Positions 22,474-33,453 of a stretch of DNA of 64,000 nucleotides are shown in pieces (within the stretch, counting starts at the first letter, position 1; every line of letters starts with the position of its first letter). The DNA comes from Stachybotrys elegans. Its lineage: Eukaryota > Ascomycota > Sordariomycetes > Hypocreales > Stachybotryaceae. Location: assembly GCA_020746835.1 (NCBI GenBank), contig JAGPNK010000003.1:2170001-2234000 (forward strand). The letters are read 5' to 3'. The position numbers and the translations under genes are program-made. Below the pieces are notes generated by a model, which did no database searches, was not told the DNA's origin, and worked only from the letters and a program-made list of their open reading frames with translations.

Positions 22474-22896
22474 CTAAACCTGAGCGCCCGTGGCCTTTGC
22501 GCGGCCAGGCTCGCGTCTAACAAATATAGTACCCGTAGATGGAAGCGATGGTAAGAAGTTGGATGGACCACGCCGGGGTGCCGGCGTCGGAGGCACGTCC
22601 GCCTGCCACCGTGGAAGCCGCCTCCCATCGTCGTCGCCTATGAGCCGGGCCATGCCAGTGCGCGCTATCAGGTGTTGGTATCTCGACTGCAGCAAGAACC
22701 CGCGTTCTCGCCATGCGAGGTGGCAAATCAGGCAGCAGATGTAGACTGCAACAATGAGCGTGGAGAGTTGGCTGATGAGGAGGAGAGATAGTATGGCGGC
22801 AACATATAGCGTTCGCTGCAAGATTCGGCTCGTATTTGAGGTGCGCATGTTGTGCAGAGCGGCCCGTAGAGGGGCCTGCTGCGTTGGGCCGTTCAT
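22474..22896 (-). CDS. Small predicted membrane protein, unknown
   Basis: Unspliced frame of 140 residues from ATG to stop. It has one long hydrophobic region, about residues 30-60 (TLYVAAILSLLLISQLSTLI then VAVYICCLICHLAW), which could form one or two membrane helices. A basic, proline-rich tail follows (PPTPAPRRGP). I recognise no family. It lies between the P450 and a TIP30-like oxidoreductase on the same strand, so it could belong with them. Composition of the hydrophobic part argues for a real gene, but the overlapping opposite frame and lack of a known domain keep this tentative. Confidence 0.4.
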   Translation of the reverse strand: MNGPTQQAPLRAALHNMRTSNTSRILQRTLYVAAILSLLLISQLSTLIVAVYICCLICHLAWRERGFLLQSRYQHLIARTGMARLIGDDDGRRLPRWQADVPPTPAPRRGPSNFLPSLPSTGTIFVRREPGRAKATGAQV

Positions 22897-23129
22897 CTTT
22901 GATCACGTCCCACGTCGAATCGCGAAGATGATATCTAGTATTGACCGGGCGTGGTGATACTACTGAAAGGGCTGGATGGGCTTTCTCCAAGAACAGGCGG
23001 CAGCACGCCGTCTTTTAAGTACGTGTTTGCACGACGGCTGCTTCCGAAGAAACAAACTTCCTCCCAGTCCTGAAAGTTGCAGAAACTCAAAACGAGAAAG
23101 AAAGAAAAAAGCCGCCAGCCATTGCAACC

Positions 23130-23903
23130 TTAAGCCGCCGCCATCCTATGCAGCGCATCGTTCTCGAGCATCTTATCCTCGCAGCCCTCCACCGCCACGC
23201 GCACCAGCGCCCTGCCCAGCTGCGCCGTGTCAATCGCCTCGTACAGCTTACCCACGACGCGGCGGTACAGCGGCGCCTCGGTGCTGAGGATGCCGCTCGG
23301 CCGGAGCACCCACACCTCGAAGCCCGGCGTCGCCTCCGCCAGCTCCCGCAGCCCCTTCTCCGCCAGGCCCTTGAACCGCCGCGTGTCCCCCAGGAAGAGG
23401 AGCGTCTTGTCCTGGTCCCACTCGGCGTACTTGCCGCTGCAGTACACGAACCGGAACTCGCGCCCGCTGCTGCTCGGCGCGGCGAGGTGCGTGCTCATGG
23501 CCTTGGCGGCCGCCAGCGTGAAGTCGACGCCTACGCGGCGGCAGAGCTCCTTGTCGTTTCCGAACTGGTCGACGCGTCCGCCGATGCACCTTTTTTGCGG
23601 TTGGTCACTGACTGGCTTTTCAAAGCTGTCGTGGGGTATTTGTGTATGTGTGTGAAAGAGTCCGTGGTGGGTTTTTGCTCACCAGATGCATGCGTCGGCG
23701 CCTTGTAGCTTCTGCATCAGCTCATCGGGGTACGTGGAGAAGTCTTGGTGCATAATGACTTGCACCTTGGGGTTGCTCTCGACGTCGGCGCTGAGGTGCT
23801 TGCGTGTCAGGATGATGAGCGAGTCGATGCGGTCGTCCTGGAGACACTGCTTGACCACGCCGCCGCCGGCGAGTCCAGTGGCGCCTGTAACGATAACCTT
23901 CAT
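23130..23903 (-). CDS. NAD(P)-binding Rossmann protein, TIP30/HTATIP2-like
   Basis: Two exons (23683-23903 and 23130-23589, minus strand; donor GTGAGC, acceptor AAAAAAG) give 226 residues. The N-terminus shows the atypical short-chain dehydrogenase nucleotide-binding motif VIVTGATGLAGGGVVKQC, then IILTRK for cofactor binding, ACIWCIGG across the splice, FVYCSGKYAEWDQD at the usual YxxxK position, and LRPSGIL after it. These are features of extended/atypical SDRs of the NmrA/TIP30 group, which may act as oxidoreductases or as redox-sensing regulators. The start at 23903 is the only ATG directly preceding the motif. It lies on the same strand as the P450 2.1 kb away. Substrate is unknown. Confidence 0.85.
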
Positions 23904-24310
23904 TCTAAGGGGTTTATGGATGCGTTTTGCGGCGATGGAGGCTGTCTTCAGGTGATGAACGAGGAGAGAAGGGTAGGTTGAGGGGCGCGTCACAATTTTA
24001 ATTCAGCCACGCCCAAGTAAGTACTGACGTAGAGGGAAAGCCCAGATCAACCCATGTTGAATTAACCGGGATGGATGCAACCCGAGCGCTACATCAGCCA
24101 ATACGGAATCATCGCAGGATACGCATGCATATTATGAGATGCGCAGGAAGGTAGGTGAAGTGGAACCGAAAGCTTGAAATTTGTGGTATCTAAGAGAGAG
24201 AGAATTAAGCTCCAGACGGGAGCTGCGTGTACTTTGACATTACAAATGTAAAATATGTTGGCCATCAAAATGGCTCTTGCATCTCAAGATGAAGAGTCGC
24301 AATATTAAAT
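23904..24310. other. Spacer, no gene seen
   Basis: Holds the promoter of the TIP30-like gene and the 3' flank of the large secreted protein. It is AT-rich, with a short GAGAGAGA run near 24194. Confidence 0.5.
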
Positions 24311-27206
24311 TCATGCCTTTGAAAGGAGATCGGCGTAGCCCGAGGCATTGGCACCCTTGGTGAGCTCCAGAGGTGAGCACCTGCTGACCTCTCCGCCCGT
24401 GATGGAGTGCTGGACCGCAGGGCTGGCCAGCGTCTGGGCGCCAATCACGGGGTCCTTGGCCAGGAAGAGCTTGGCTGCCGTGCCGTCCTTGTACTCGCAG
24501 ACCATGGGGTAGAAGACCTCGCCCTGGGGGTCGACGGCCAGGTACAGGTTGGCATCGCTGTCACCCTCGTAGGGCGCCAGAGCCACCACGACACCAGTCG
24601 AGGGGATGCTGGATGCCTCCTCGGCACGGAGGCGGGACACGCCCACCACCGACATGGTGTTGTTGTAGTAGTGCATCACGCGCTTGGCACCATCACTCAC
24701 GAGAGCCTTCTCCATGAAGGTGAATGCATCGGCGCAAGAGGGGTTCTTGGCACCCTCGATGGCCATGGCATACAGGTTGCCGTTGGAGCATACGGCGACC
24801 TTGTTGGCTGAGCCGGGGCTGATGAAGGGAGCGTACTCGAAGCCGTTGGCGTCCTTGTACGACATAACAGACATGCCAGAGGGGGCGGGGGCCTCGGCAG
24901 CAGGAGCCTCGACAACGGGAGGCATCTGCTCAACAGGCGCTTCCTCAGCAGGCGTCTCTGCAACAGGAGCCTCCTCGACAGGCATGCCCAGACGGGGCTG
25001 TGCAGCAGGAGGAGCCGGTTCTCCACCACTGAGATCACTAGGCAGTCTGCGTATAGTGTTAGCAAAGAAACTTGGAAACTATAGCCATGGAGAGGGACTT
25101 ACTCAAGGCAGGCCTGGGCCAGGCTAATATCGCCGGTGTCGAACAGGGGGATGTTGGCAAGGCCGAGGATCTCAGCGCGGAGCTCGTTGCGGAAGCTCAG
25201 CTGGGCGCCGAGACCAGTGCAGCCGTTGACATCGAGGAAACCGCCCTCAAAGGTGTTTCCGTCGACAAGTTCGATGTTAGCAGCGACCTGGACAGCGGCG
25301 GAGATGGAGGGCTCGTCGACGATGCCGACAGACAGGTCAAAGGTGGCAATCTGGACACCAAGGAAGATGCCGACGGGCAGACCCAGGGAGCCCTTGATAC
25401 TGAGCTCGCCCTCGACCTCGAGAACGGGGGTGAAGAAGGGCTCCCAGGCCTGGGCGCGGGTGTTCTCCCTGTTGACAATGTCGATGACGATGGCGGCGTT
25501 CTGGAGGGCGAGCTCTCCACCAGCAAGGAGTCGGCCAGAAGCGAGGGCCTCGACGCCGACCTTGGCACCAAGGGAGATACGGGGTCCGATGGTGATGACA
25601 CCGAAGCTGAGACCGGGAAGGCCGACGTTGAAGAGATCAAGGTCGAGATCCTGCTTGAGAGCGATGTTGGCGTCGACACCCAGCTTGGCGGAGAAGGTGA
25701 TGTCGTTGTGCAGCTCGATGAAGCCCTCTGTGATGCCCTCAAAAGGAACCCAAGCAGCGCGTCCAGAGATGCGAACGGAGCCGCTCACACCGCAGCCAAC
25801 GCAGAAAATGTCGAGGCCGCCCTCGAGAGGGACGCCATCAATCGGGGGCACATCAATGCTGAACAGCTGGATGGCCGGGCCAAAGGGGGAGTCGACGTTG
25901 ATGAGGTCGAGGCCGATGAGGTCGTTGATGCCAGCGAGGTCAGACTCGGGGTCGGGGATCTTGAAGCTGAAGTCCTCGTTGAGAGACACATCGACAGTGA
26001 GAGCCTGCTTGACAGTTTCAATGACCTGCTTGACGGGCTGGACGACGAACTTGTTGAAGGCCTTGCAGAAGAAGCCACATCGGGGGGCAATGTAGTTGCG
26101 TGCGACCAGAGACTGGTTCGAGGCCTGACCACCAGCTTCACGGATGACGGTCTCAAGGAAGCTAGAGTACTGGTGGCTCATGTCCTCGGCGCCGAGAGCG
26201 CTATCGAGGTCGAGATCGAAAGAGTCGCCGAGGCAGGCAGTGGGGAGGTTGTGAACACCATCGACAGGAGGAACGCAAGCACCGGGACGCTTGGTCGGGG
26301 CAGTTCCGTTTCCGAAACCACCGGGAGCAGGCTTGCCAGGGACGGGCTTGGAAGGAATCTTGACGGGGGCGGCAGCGGCGCCCTCGGACTTCTCACGGGG
26401 AACCCAGTATCCCCATTCCGAGTTGGCCTTGGTCGCAATCTCTTCGGGGTTCACGGGCTTGCCCTTGGCGACGATGTTGTGCTCGTCATCCTTCTGGGTG
26501 ATGCTGCTGACCTGGAAGAAGCAGCGCTCCTCCTTCTCGAAGGCGCCGCATCCCTCCGTGTAAGTAATGAGAACGAGCTCGTCCTTCTCCGACCACGTAT
26601 CGACAGCGTAGTCCCAGGCCTCCTCCGAGGCGAAGTGAACGGTGAGCTCGTTGTTGTTGAAGACGACGTCCGTGACGTGGTCAGTATGGTCCAGGTTTAC
26701 GGAAGGACGGTTAAAGTAGTAAGTAAGGAAGGCGAATTCACCAGCCTTGTCAGGGCCTAATCATCATAAGCATGTATATAAGATGAATGTGGGCTGGAAG
26801 AGATAAACTTACTACCGAGACCATAGTACAACTGAGATCCCTCCTCAGCGGCCAGAGGGACGACGTTCTTAGCAGGCTTGGTATCGCAGGTCCAGTGAAC
26901 ATTGGGCTTCAAGGTAGCAATGGGCTGGTCCTGAGTAAAGGAAGCGGTAGGCTTGGTGGCAGAGGGTTGAGGCTCGTTCGACTCGGGCTCGGGCTCCGTC
27001 TCAGCGACAGGATCGGCTTGGGCTATGTTGACCACGGACTCATCGATGGAGGCGATGGAAGGTTGGGCAGCGCACTCGCTGCAGTCCTCGGCCCTGACGC
27101 GGACAATGACGACCTCGAATCCCCCCTCGGGACGCTCCTCTCCGTGAGGCAGCGCTTGAATGAGTGTGGCGGCAGCCAAAGAGGCTGCCAGGCGATTAAA
27201 CAACAT
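24311..27206 (-). CDS. Large secreted fungal protein (DUF7029/DUF7223-like), unknown function
   Basis: Three exons (26813-27206, 25103-26756, 24311-25046, minus strand) give 927 residues. A signal peptide (MLFNRLAASLAAATLIQALP) is followed by a Glu/Pro/Thr-rich spacer and a domain of about 130 residues ending CGAFEKEERCFFQVSSI. A proline/glycine linker leads to a repetitive beta-rich region (residues about 330-650) with alternating hydrophobic residues such as GLSFGVITIGPRISLGAKVG. The C-terminal part has a low-complexity (EEAPVAETPA) linker and a compact domain with cysteines. The arrangement resembles fungal secreted proteins annotated with DUF7029 and DUF7223; this assignment is from memory and not certain. 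Both introns have consensus GTAAGT donors. For intron 1 the donor at 26812 (GTAAGT) was preferred over the overlapping GTAGTA, changing one residue. Confidence 0.85.
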
Positions 27207-28830
27207 GGTAAAGGTAAGGACTGTATGGGATTAAGGATAGGATGTGGCAGAACCTGGCCACGAAAGAGGAGGATAAGGAATGATTTGTTCGGCACAACGA
27301 TTCAAGACCTCCATCGTGAGCGCCGGCCATGGTGTTTTTAAACAGCCATGGGGACTGAATATCGTCCTGACCCTGGATATCTTTGTAACAGCAGGGGTGG
27401 CTATAGGACGAGGAGCATCACCTGCTATTGGTGGGTAGGGTGAGATTGAAGATACTTTGAAACGGCAGGAGTACAGACGATGGGCCATGTACACTTTGAG
27501 TTGGTCGTGATCCCTGCCGTCGAACCCACCCAATAGTCCTCCATGCGTGATGGCTCACCACAACAGTGGACCGAGCGGTACCTCCACCAGCACGAATTGT
27601 CACGCTGTCCTGGTGACAGGATTGGCCCATCACTTGGGATGCCCGGCGAGCCCTGCCATTTGAGGGTCGAAACATCCATACTCTCCATCATGGTTCTTGC
27701 AAGTTGTGCGCGCCCGCCTCGGGACAGCCGGGGAAGCCAATGGTTCTTTTGCGCTGCCAGCTGCTATATGCGCCCTCAAGTCACGCCTCTTTGCCTGCGC
27801 CGTGCACTCTTAAATCGTCTCAAATCCAGGGCTCAGCCGCATGCGCTCGCCCAGTTCGGATGGTGATTGACGTAGTGGCCGATGCGGGGAGAATCCCCCT
27901 TCTTACACGGGGTCACACAAAAAGGCAGCCCCGGGGCGGCGCAGGGGCCAATGCCAAGAGGACTTCCGTATGGAGTCAAAGTCTCCCTCCTCATTGGGCT
28001 TGACGCCTTTTGCGCTGCCCGTCATAGCGCACCTTGTCATGGGCACCAACGGGTTTATCCGATCAGGGTGCTGCTTCACGTCAACATGCTCTTTGCGGGC
28101 CTCTTTGATACAGCATAGTCACACTGTCGCTCAGCCTGCCTGCGGGACCATTCCATCCCCCCCCCCGGCTGCATAAACTGGAAACAGGGACCTGCAGGTG
28201 CTTAACACAGCCTGTTATAGAACGCCAACACAGGGTCCATTGCACCGAGGAGGTGGACTTGGCAATGTTACGGCAATTCGATAGTCGCATTGCTTTGACG
28301 CTCTTCGATCGAATGAGTTCGTCTTGTATTTCCGAAACACCTGCCCATGTGCTGCAAGCAAGGACAAGCTGTGCATTCAAACGAAACAAGAATGAAGAGG
28401 CACAGTTGAAAGCGAGAGATGCGAATGTTTCGGAGAGGCCGTAACGTCGCATTTCGTGATTCATCCTAGGCTGGGCATCGAACAAGTCGGCCGTTCTCTG
28501 CTGCTATTCTTGCTCGCGCAGGCGAAGCCAACAGCCAGCACGTGCTGCCCGCCATTTGCCCAGCCGAGATGAACAACAGATGCCGAAAACAATGTCGGCT
28601 TGGCCTAACCGCATTCGCTTGACCTCAGATTGAATGGTAATGGTACTATAACATCTTATCCCATCACACGATGGGGGGGCATTATCGTCAAAGCGCACTG
28701 GGCTGCGCTGAGTGGATCTGCCATTACCAGAAGCAGAGCTCGCTAGCCCTCTTCCAACTGCCTGCGGAGCATCTCCTTTATCATCCTCAGCCCTTCATCC
28801 GGTAACGGATGCCAGCCGAACAAGATCCAC
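27207..28830. other. 1.6-kb gap, no gene seen
   Basis: Left part is the promoter of the large secreted protein (AT-rich TTTTTAAA at about 27336-27342). The remainder shows only short frames on both strands without recognisable domains. Confidence 0.45.
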
Positions 28831-30039
28831 TCAAAAGACAGAGGGTAGTTCATCGCCCACCACCCTCTGCCCTAGCTGGGTGATGAACATCCAGGATGCC
28901 CTAGAGAGGTCACCGCTTCTGTCACCGTGTCGGATAATCTTGAGCCGGGACTGCCCCAGCACGAACCCACCGCATGAGATCTGGACAATCCGCACGCTGG
29001 GGTGGAATAGATTAAGGGCCAAGTGGTGGTCCAGGTATCGCGCGAGGGCGTCAGTGAAGGGCTGTTTGGGGCCAACTTTATCCTCCCGCCATGCCCATCC
29101 ATCGTCGGTATTGCCTCCCGCCAGCGTGCGTCTCTCGCGGGAATCGCCGCTCCAAGGCACTGCGCTCTCCCCGGATGCATAAGTACCCGCGCGGGTAAAA
29201 CGACGGACTTCTAGAGGAGACATAGTGATATCCATAGTCCTCAGTCCTGCGACAACAGACTGTGCATTCTCTCCTTTGTTGGTGTCAGATTCGTCTGTCT
29301 TATCCGCAAGAGGCGCATTGAAGGCCAACGTCACCACAAGATCTGGCCCCTTTGTTGATAGTTCGGACGTTCGCATCCACCCTTCGAGTACATTGACCAA
29401 TGTCCTGGTGCCCAATGCGAGTTTGCTCACCCTGCAGTCGAATGTATCTGATAGCCAACTGCTGATGACCTGTTTGAGGGCCAGAGGCATCCGCATTAGC
29501 ATCAGAGGCAGGTGAAGGAAGCGATCATTGTCCGGCGAGCTTGGCGTCTCAGCTGTCTGCGACTGCCAGCCCAGGTGGGTTGGTGCTGGTGTTGGGTTGG
29601 TGGTGGCGGGTATCAGCAGCGCCACATAGACGGCATTTTCGTGTCGAATCTCAATCCAGAGCCCCTTATCCTGCAACTCCAACAGCTGCGGTTCACTTGA
29701 GTCGACATCCTCGCCCAGGACTTCGCTGGCGTGAAACCAGCGGATCTTGACTGCTCTAAGCGGCCCTACTTGACCAACAGGCGTGTCTGTGGATTCGAGC
29801 CCGATCTGGATGCCTCTCACAACATCACCCACCAAGATGTCTCGTAAGCGATGTGCGAGCTGAGCGAGGCGTGCCGGGGTGAGGCCCTCGCTGCCCAGAA
29901 AGAGGGGGGAAACGCGGTGCGTCGAGAAGGTAGTGTTGAAAAAGGGAGGGATGTCCTGGTTGGCCGCCCGTAGAACACCGGAGGAGGAGAGAGTCGGCGT
30001 GTGGGAGACGTCAGAAATGCGCGGTCGTGAGGGTGCCAT
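28831..30039 (-). CDS. fta1: Kinetochore protein, Fta1/CENP-L-like
   Basis: Unspliced frame of 402 residues starting MAPSRPRISDVSHT; an in-frame ATG four codons earlier (30051) is a less favoured alternative. The conserved opening after a disordered leader, PPFFNTTFSTHRVSPL followed by ARLAQLAHRLRDILVGDVVRG, matches what I know of the Sim4-complex subunit Fta1, the fungal CENP-L counterpart. The C-terminal part has the LHLPLMLMRMPLAL and VSKLALGTRTLVNVLEGWM segments. CENP-L with CENP-N is part of the inner kinetochore and binds CENP-A chromatin, so the product should be nuclear. An ACGCGT box lies 170 bases upstream. The gene is divergent from an alcohol dehydrogenase. Assignment rests on remembered motif similarity. 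Confidence 0.75.
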   Translation of the reverse strand: MAPSRPRISDVSHTPTLSSSGVLRAANQDIPPFFNTTFSTHRVSPLFLGSEGLTPARLAQLAHRLRDILVGDVVRGIQIGLESTDTPVGQVGPLRAVKIRWFHASEVLGEDVDSSEPQLLELQDKGLWIEIRHENAVYVALLIPATTNPTPAPTHLGWQSQTAETPSSPDNDRFLHLPLMLMRMPLALKQVISSWLSDTFDCRVSKLALGTRTLVNVLEGWMRTSELSTKGPDLVVTLAFNAPLADKTDESDTNKGENAQSVVAGLRTMDITMSPLEVRRFTRAGTYASGESAVPWSGDSRERRTLAGGNTDDGWAWREDKVGPKQPFTDALARYLDHHLALNLFHPSVRIVQISCGGFVLGQSRLKIIRHGDRSGDLSRASWMFITQLGQRVVGDELPSVF

Positions 30040-30209
30040 GATTGCTAGCATGCGATATTGCGCTGGACTGTTTGGCAATGGTGGACGCTTTTTTATGCTG
30101 CCTCTCTAGGCTGTTGGTAACGGCGACTTGCCGCTTGGCGCGTCGTATATCCTCCCATGTACGTCTTGGAAGCCCTGATGCCCGGCGGCAGCTATCATCA
30201 AAGGCGAAT

Positions 30210-30215
30210 ACGCGT
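30210..30215. promoter_or_regulatory. Candidate MCB (ACGCGT) element upstream of fta1
   Basis: The palindrome ACGCGT is the consensus MluI cell-cycle box bound by MBF (Mbp1/Swi6). It lies 171 bases before the fta1 start codon. The same hexamer occurs elsewhere in the window, so chance occurrence is possible. Confidence 0.35.
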
Positions 30216-30461
30216 CTGGAAGGTTTGAGCGGCACGTGACGTATTTTGTGGGTGTTGGGATGGAGAGTGAAGCTGAGCAAGGCTTCTGTTGATTGATCAA
30301 GATGCGCCCCACGATGGCTTGTCAAGGCGGTGACTAAGCCAACTGCCGTCAGACAAATAAGTGTCCTCCACGCACGTTATCATTCCACGTTTGTGTCTTA
30401 AACAATTTGTCTTCTATCGAGTTTTCCTTGGCCTGGTTGCGGCGTGTTTTGTTTCTATTTC

Positions 30462-30486
30462 TGCGTTTTGCGTTTTGCGTTTTGCG
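30462..30486. repeat. (TGCGTTT) short tandem repeat
   Basis: Three to four units of TGCGTTT/TTGCGTT in the divergent promoter. Confidence 0.7.
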
Positions 30487-30952
30487 CGCATAACTACGCT
30501 CCAAGAGAGCATGCTAGATGAGACTCTTGATGCTTTTTGCAGGGGTTTGTGTTAGCTGCCAACTGCCCACTGTCAGTATATGCTAACATATTGTCACATT
30601 GCTCTTTCACAGCTACAACACCCTTGCAAGACTTGCAAATGCTCTCTCTCTCTCATATTCTTCACCATGGGCGAACATGGCAAGGACCTTATCACACGGC
30701 TGGCAAGAGATCGATCCATCTGGCTGGCTATACCCACTTTACCCACCTCACAAGCTCTTCCCGCCTTGTTCACGATGGAGCGAGTGACGTGGGAAGCAGA
30801 CAAATCGGGCACTAGCATTTGTAATTACGGCCCATTGTGCCTTTTGTGAGTAGACACTAGCATATGTACGGTTCTCCCACTCCAACCGCCACGTCTCTGC
30901 ACAATTCCCCGCCACATCTACATCGCAGTTGTCTACCTCATTTAGTCTAATA

Positions 30953-32136
30953 ATGACTTCTGCTCCCTCCTTTCAATGGGTAGTTCGTTCCCAGAACGAA
31001 GATCTTTCTGGCCTCAGTTATGAGCCCATGCATCTACCTCAAAATCTGGGTGCAGACGAAGTCCTAGTTGAGCTACGGGCCGCCTCTCTCAACTATCGTG
31101 ATCTCATGATTGCCAAGGTAAGAAGTTGGCCTCATCCTCGCAGTCAAAATGTCTCACATTTTCAGGGCGGCCGGGATTTGCGTGCCGCCGATGTGGTTCC
31201 CGGCTCAGACGGGGCCGGGATCGTCGTCAAGACGGGTTGTGATGTCAAGTCTGTCACAGTCGGTGATAGAGTCGTGACGCATATGGTGCAAGGCCAGGAG
31301 AAGAATGGCGAAGCCGTGGTGGGACTTGATGACGATACACTTCCCGTTTTTACACACATCAGCCACGGACTGGGTCACGGTCTCAACGGGACACTTGCGA
31401 CCCACGGTGTATTCCGAGAAAGCTGCATCATCAAGATTGGTGATTTTCTCACATTCGAAGAAGCCGCTACCCTGACATGCTCTGGAATTACTGCGTGGAA
31501 TGCACTTATGGGCCTCAAGGGCCAGGAGCTTAAGAAGGGTGACTGGATTCTGGTGGAGGGGACAGGAGGTGTCAGCATCGCGGCACTGCAGGTGAGTCTT
31601 CTTTGCTTGATGCCACTATCCTTATTGACACCTGGGAGTTTGCGCTCGCTATTGGTGCTACGGTAATTGCAACCACTAGCGATGAAGCCAAGGCAGTGAA
31701 GCTCCGGGAGTTGGGAGCTCATCACGTCATCAACTACCGCGAAGTTACCGAATGGGGTAGGGCGGCGAAAGAACTGACACCGAATGGCCGTGGCGTGGAC
31801 ATGGTAGTCGACATCGGCGGCGATGCCACCGTGGGACAATCTATTGAAGCCCTGAAGACCAATGGTCTGGTCGTTCTCACAGGCTTACTCGGAAGTGTTG
31901 ACAAGCCAGACTCACTATTGCTACGCTTGATATTCGCCTCCTGTGTAGCAAGAGGCATTCTACTTGGTACGAGACAGATGATGCGGGATATGGTTCAGTT
32001 TGTCGAGGCGAATGGTGTAAAGCCAGCCTTGGACGACCAAGTCTTCTCTCTGGAATCTGCAAAGGATGCATACGACAGGATGAAGAAGCAGAAGCATTTT
32101 TCAAAGGTAGTCATCCAAATTCCGGGCAACCATTGA
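30953..32136 (+). CDS. Zinc-type alcohol dehydrogenase-like protein (MDR superfamily)
   Basis: Three exons (30953-31117, 31166-31591, 31639-32136) give 362 residues. Features are the GroES-like N-terminal domain (VELRAASLNYRDLMIAK, then VPGSDGAGIVVKTG across intron 1) and a Rossmann domain with GTGGVSIAALQFALAIGA joined across intron 2, then TTSDEAKAVKLRELGAHHVI for NAD(P) binding. The usual catalytic zinc cysteine after the N-terminal LNYRD segment is absent, so it resembles the zinc-independent reductase branch of medium-chain dehydrogenases, often annotated as alcohol dehydrogenase or quinone-type reductases. Both introns are only 47-48 bases. The start was chosen at the first ATG that gives the domain; no targeting signal is obvious. 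Confidence 0.9.
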
Positions 32137-32594
32137 GGGGTTTCTGGAACAGTTGAATGCAGCCCGTAATTCTAAACAACAATTCAAAACATCGCCAGGA
32201 TCATCACTTGCTTGTTTTACCGCTTGCGCTGGATTATCATGCATGCAAGCTGCTACAGGGACATGGCGCCCTTGTGTGTGCCGGGATAGACCAAAGCAAC
32301 CATGGAAGACATGAATTTGCGCATGCATCATTCAGGAGACAAGTCGATCATCGCCAAGCCCTACTGAAAATAAACTCTGGCATGTCTTGAAACTCATGTC
32401 GACCATCCGATGAACCAGGCAGGCATATGTTTCAACCAAGTTTGAAAAGTGGCCCTGGTAGCGACAACGGGCCCTGGTTCATGGTCCTTGAAACAAACAC
32501 CCACAGGCCAGGTCATCCTGGCTGATCTTCATCGGATCTTTGAGATTGATCTGTATATTGCGTAATAATTCGCCGATGAGTAAGCTCAGAAAGA
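32137..32594. other. Spacer before tRNA-His, no gene seen
   Basis: 3' flank of the alcohol dehydrogenase. No conserved frame was seen. Confidence 0.5.
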
Positions 32595-32682
32595 GCCGCG
32601 ATCGTCTAGTGGTTAGGACATTAGTTTGTGGTTGAACTAATCGTGAACACTGAAAACGGCGGTTCGATTCCGCCTCGTGGCA
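32595..32682 (+). tRNA. tRNA-His (anticodon GTG) with a 16-base intron
   Basis: Folds as a full cloverleaf: 7-bp acceptor stem (GCCGCGA with TCGTGGC, one G-U pair), D arm GTCT/GGAC with AGTGGTTA loop (box A region), T arm GGCGG-TTCGATT-CCGCC (box B), discriminator A. The anticodon GTG is at 32628-32630. An intron at 32632-32647 sits at the canonical position one base after the anticodon. Removing it gives the anticodon stem TTAGT/ACTGA and a 7-base loop. The CCA end is not encoded, as expected in a nucleus. T residues follow the gene and could terminate RNA polymerase III. Confidence 0.9.
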
Positions 32683-33453
32683 AACAAGTCACACTTGTTA
32701 TTTTTTGCATTTTCGTCCTTTTTGCTGTTGGTTCAGTCTTCGATCCAGTGCTTGTAGAGGAGGGCTGGGCTGATGAGTGCCGAGTCTAATAATAACCTTG
32801 TCGTCATGTCTTGCTTGCCTTCCCTGTATGATGCTCTACCCTACACTGCCTATGACACCTTTGGGGTCACCAACCAATGTAGCCGATAACAGATAATCAA
32901 CCGAGACTTTCTTTATTGCATGGTTAATAAGCTTCTGCCTTTTGTAAGTACCAATATTTTTCAGATGTCCTGCTGGAGGTTGCCGGCGGCTTGATAGTGC
33001 TTTTACCTAAACATCGACTCCATGGTTTTCATCTAATGGCGCCCAACCTGATGCGTATGGACTCGCCCACTCATAGAAGTCACACAAATGAATACATAAC
33101 ATAAACTGGCCGTAACAGAAACAAATAGAAACATCAAAAGCGGCATCATCTGAGATATAAACCTTTACTGCTTGCGGTGAAAAATCCTTGAAAGTGCCCA
33201 CAAAATGTCGTCGCTGCCCATTGTTCCCCACCAAATCGGTAATAGGGCGCGCCACGATACGACGGAACCAATGAATCCCATTGTTGGCGTGGGAAACAAA
33301 GTTAGCGAGGAAACCCAAGCCGATCCCGCAAGAGGGGCCGTCGCACCGTCCCTGCATATAAATCAACCTCACACAAGAAGCCGTCAGTTTCTGCCATAAC
33401 CTCTAGTAATATACACACAGGCTCTCCATACAAGAAGTGCCCAATAAACTACA
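32683..33453. other. Spacer, no gene seen
   Basis: A run of T (32700-32706) just after the tRNA gene is a likely polymerase III stop. The rest, up to the acetyltransferase start, is AT-rich and shows no conserved frame. Confidence 0.5.
32698..32706 (+). terminator. Probable RNA polymerase III terminator of tRNA-His
   Basis: A T-rich run ending in six consecutive T lies about 16-24 bases after the tRNA 3' end, matching the oligo-T stop used by polymerase III. Confidence 0.6.

Larger units (their letters stand above)
30040..30952. other. Divergent promoter, fta1 / alcohol dehydrogenase
   Basis: No gene seen in about 900 bases. It contains the MCB-like box and a GCGTTTT tandem repeat at 30462-30486. 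Confidence 0.5.

Noticed and set aside
25072..26760. 562-codon plus-strand frame opposite the large secreted protein
   Set aside because: Antisense shadow of a GC-rich coding exon; low-complexity Asp/Gly/Leu composition, no start context or domain.
15200..27206. Secondary-metabolite gene cluster around the P450
   Set aside because: No polyketide synthase, peptide synthetase, terpene synthase or pathway regulator is present; a P450 and one oxidoreductase are not enough.
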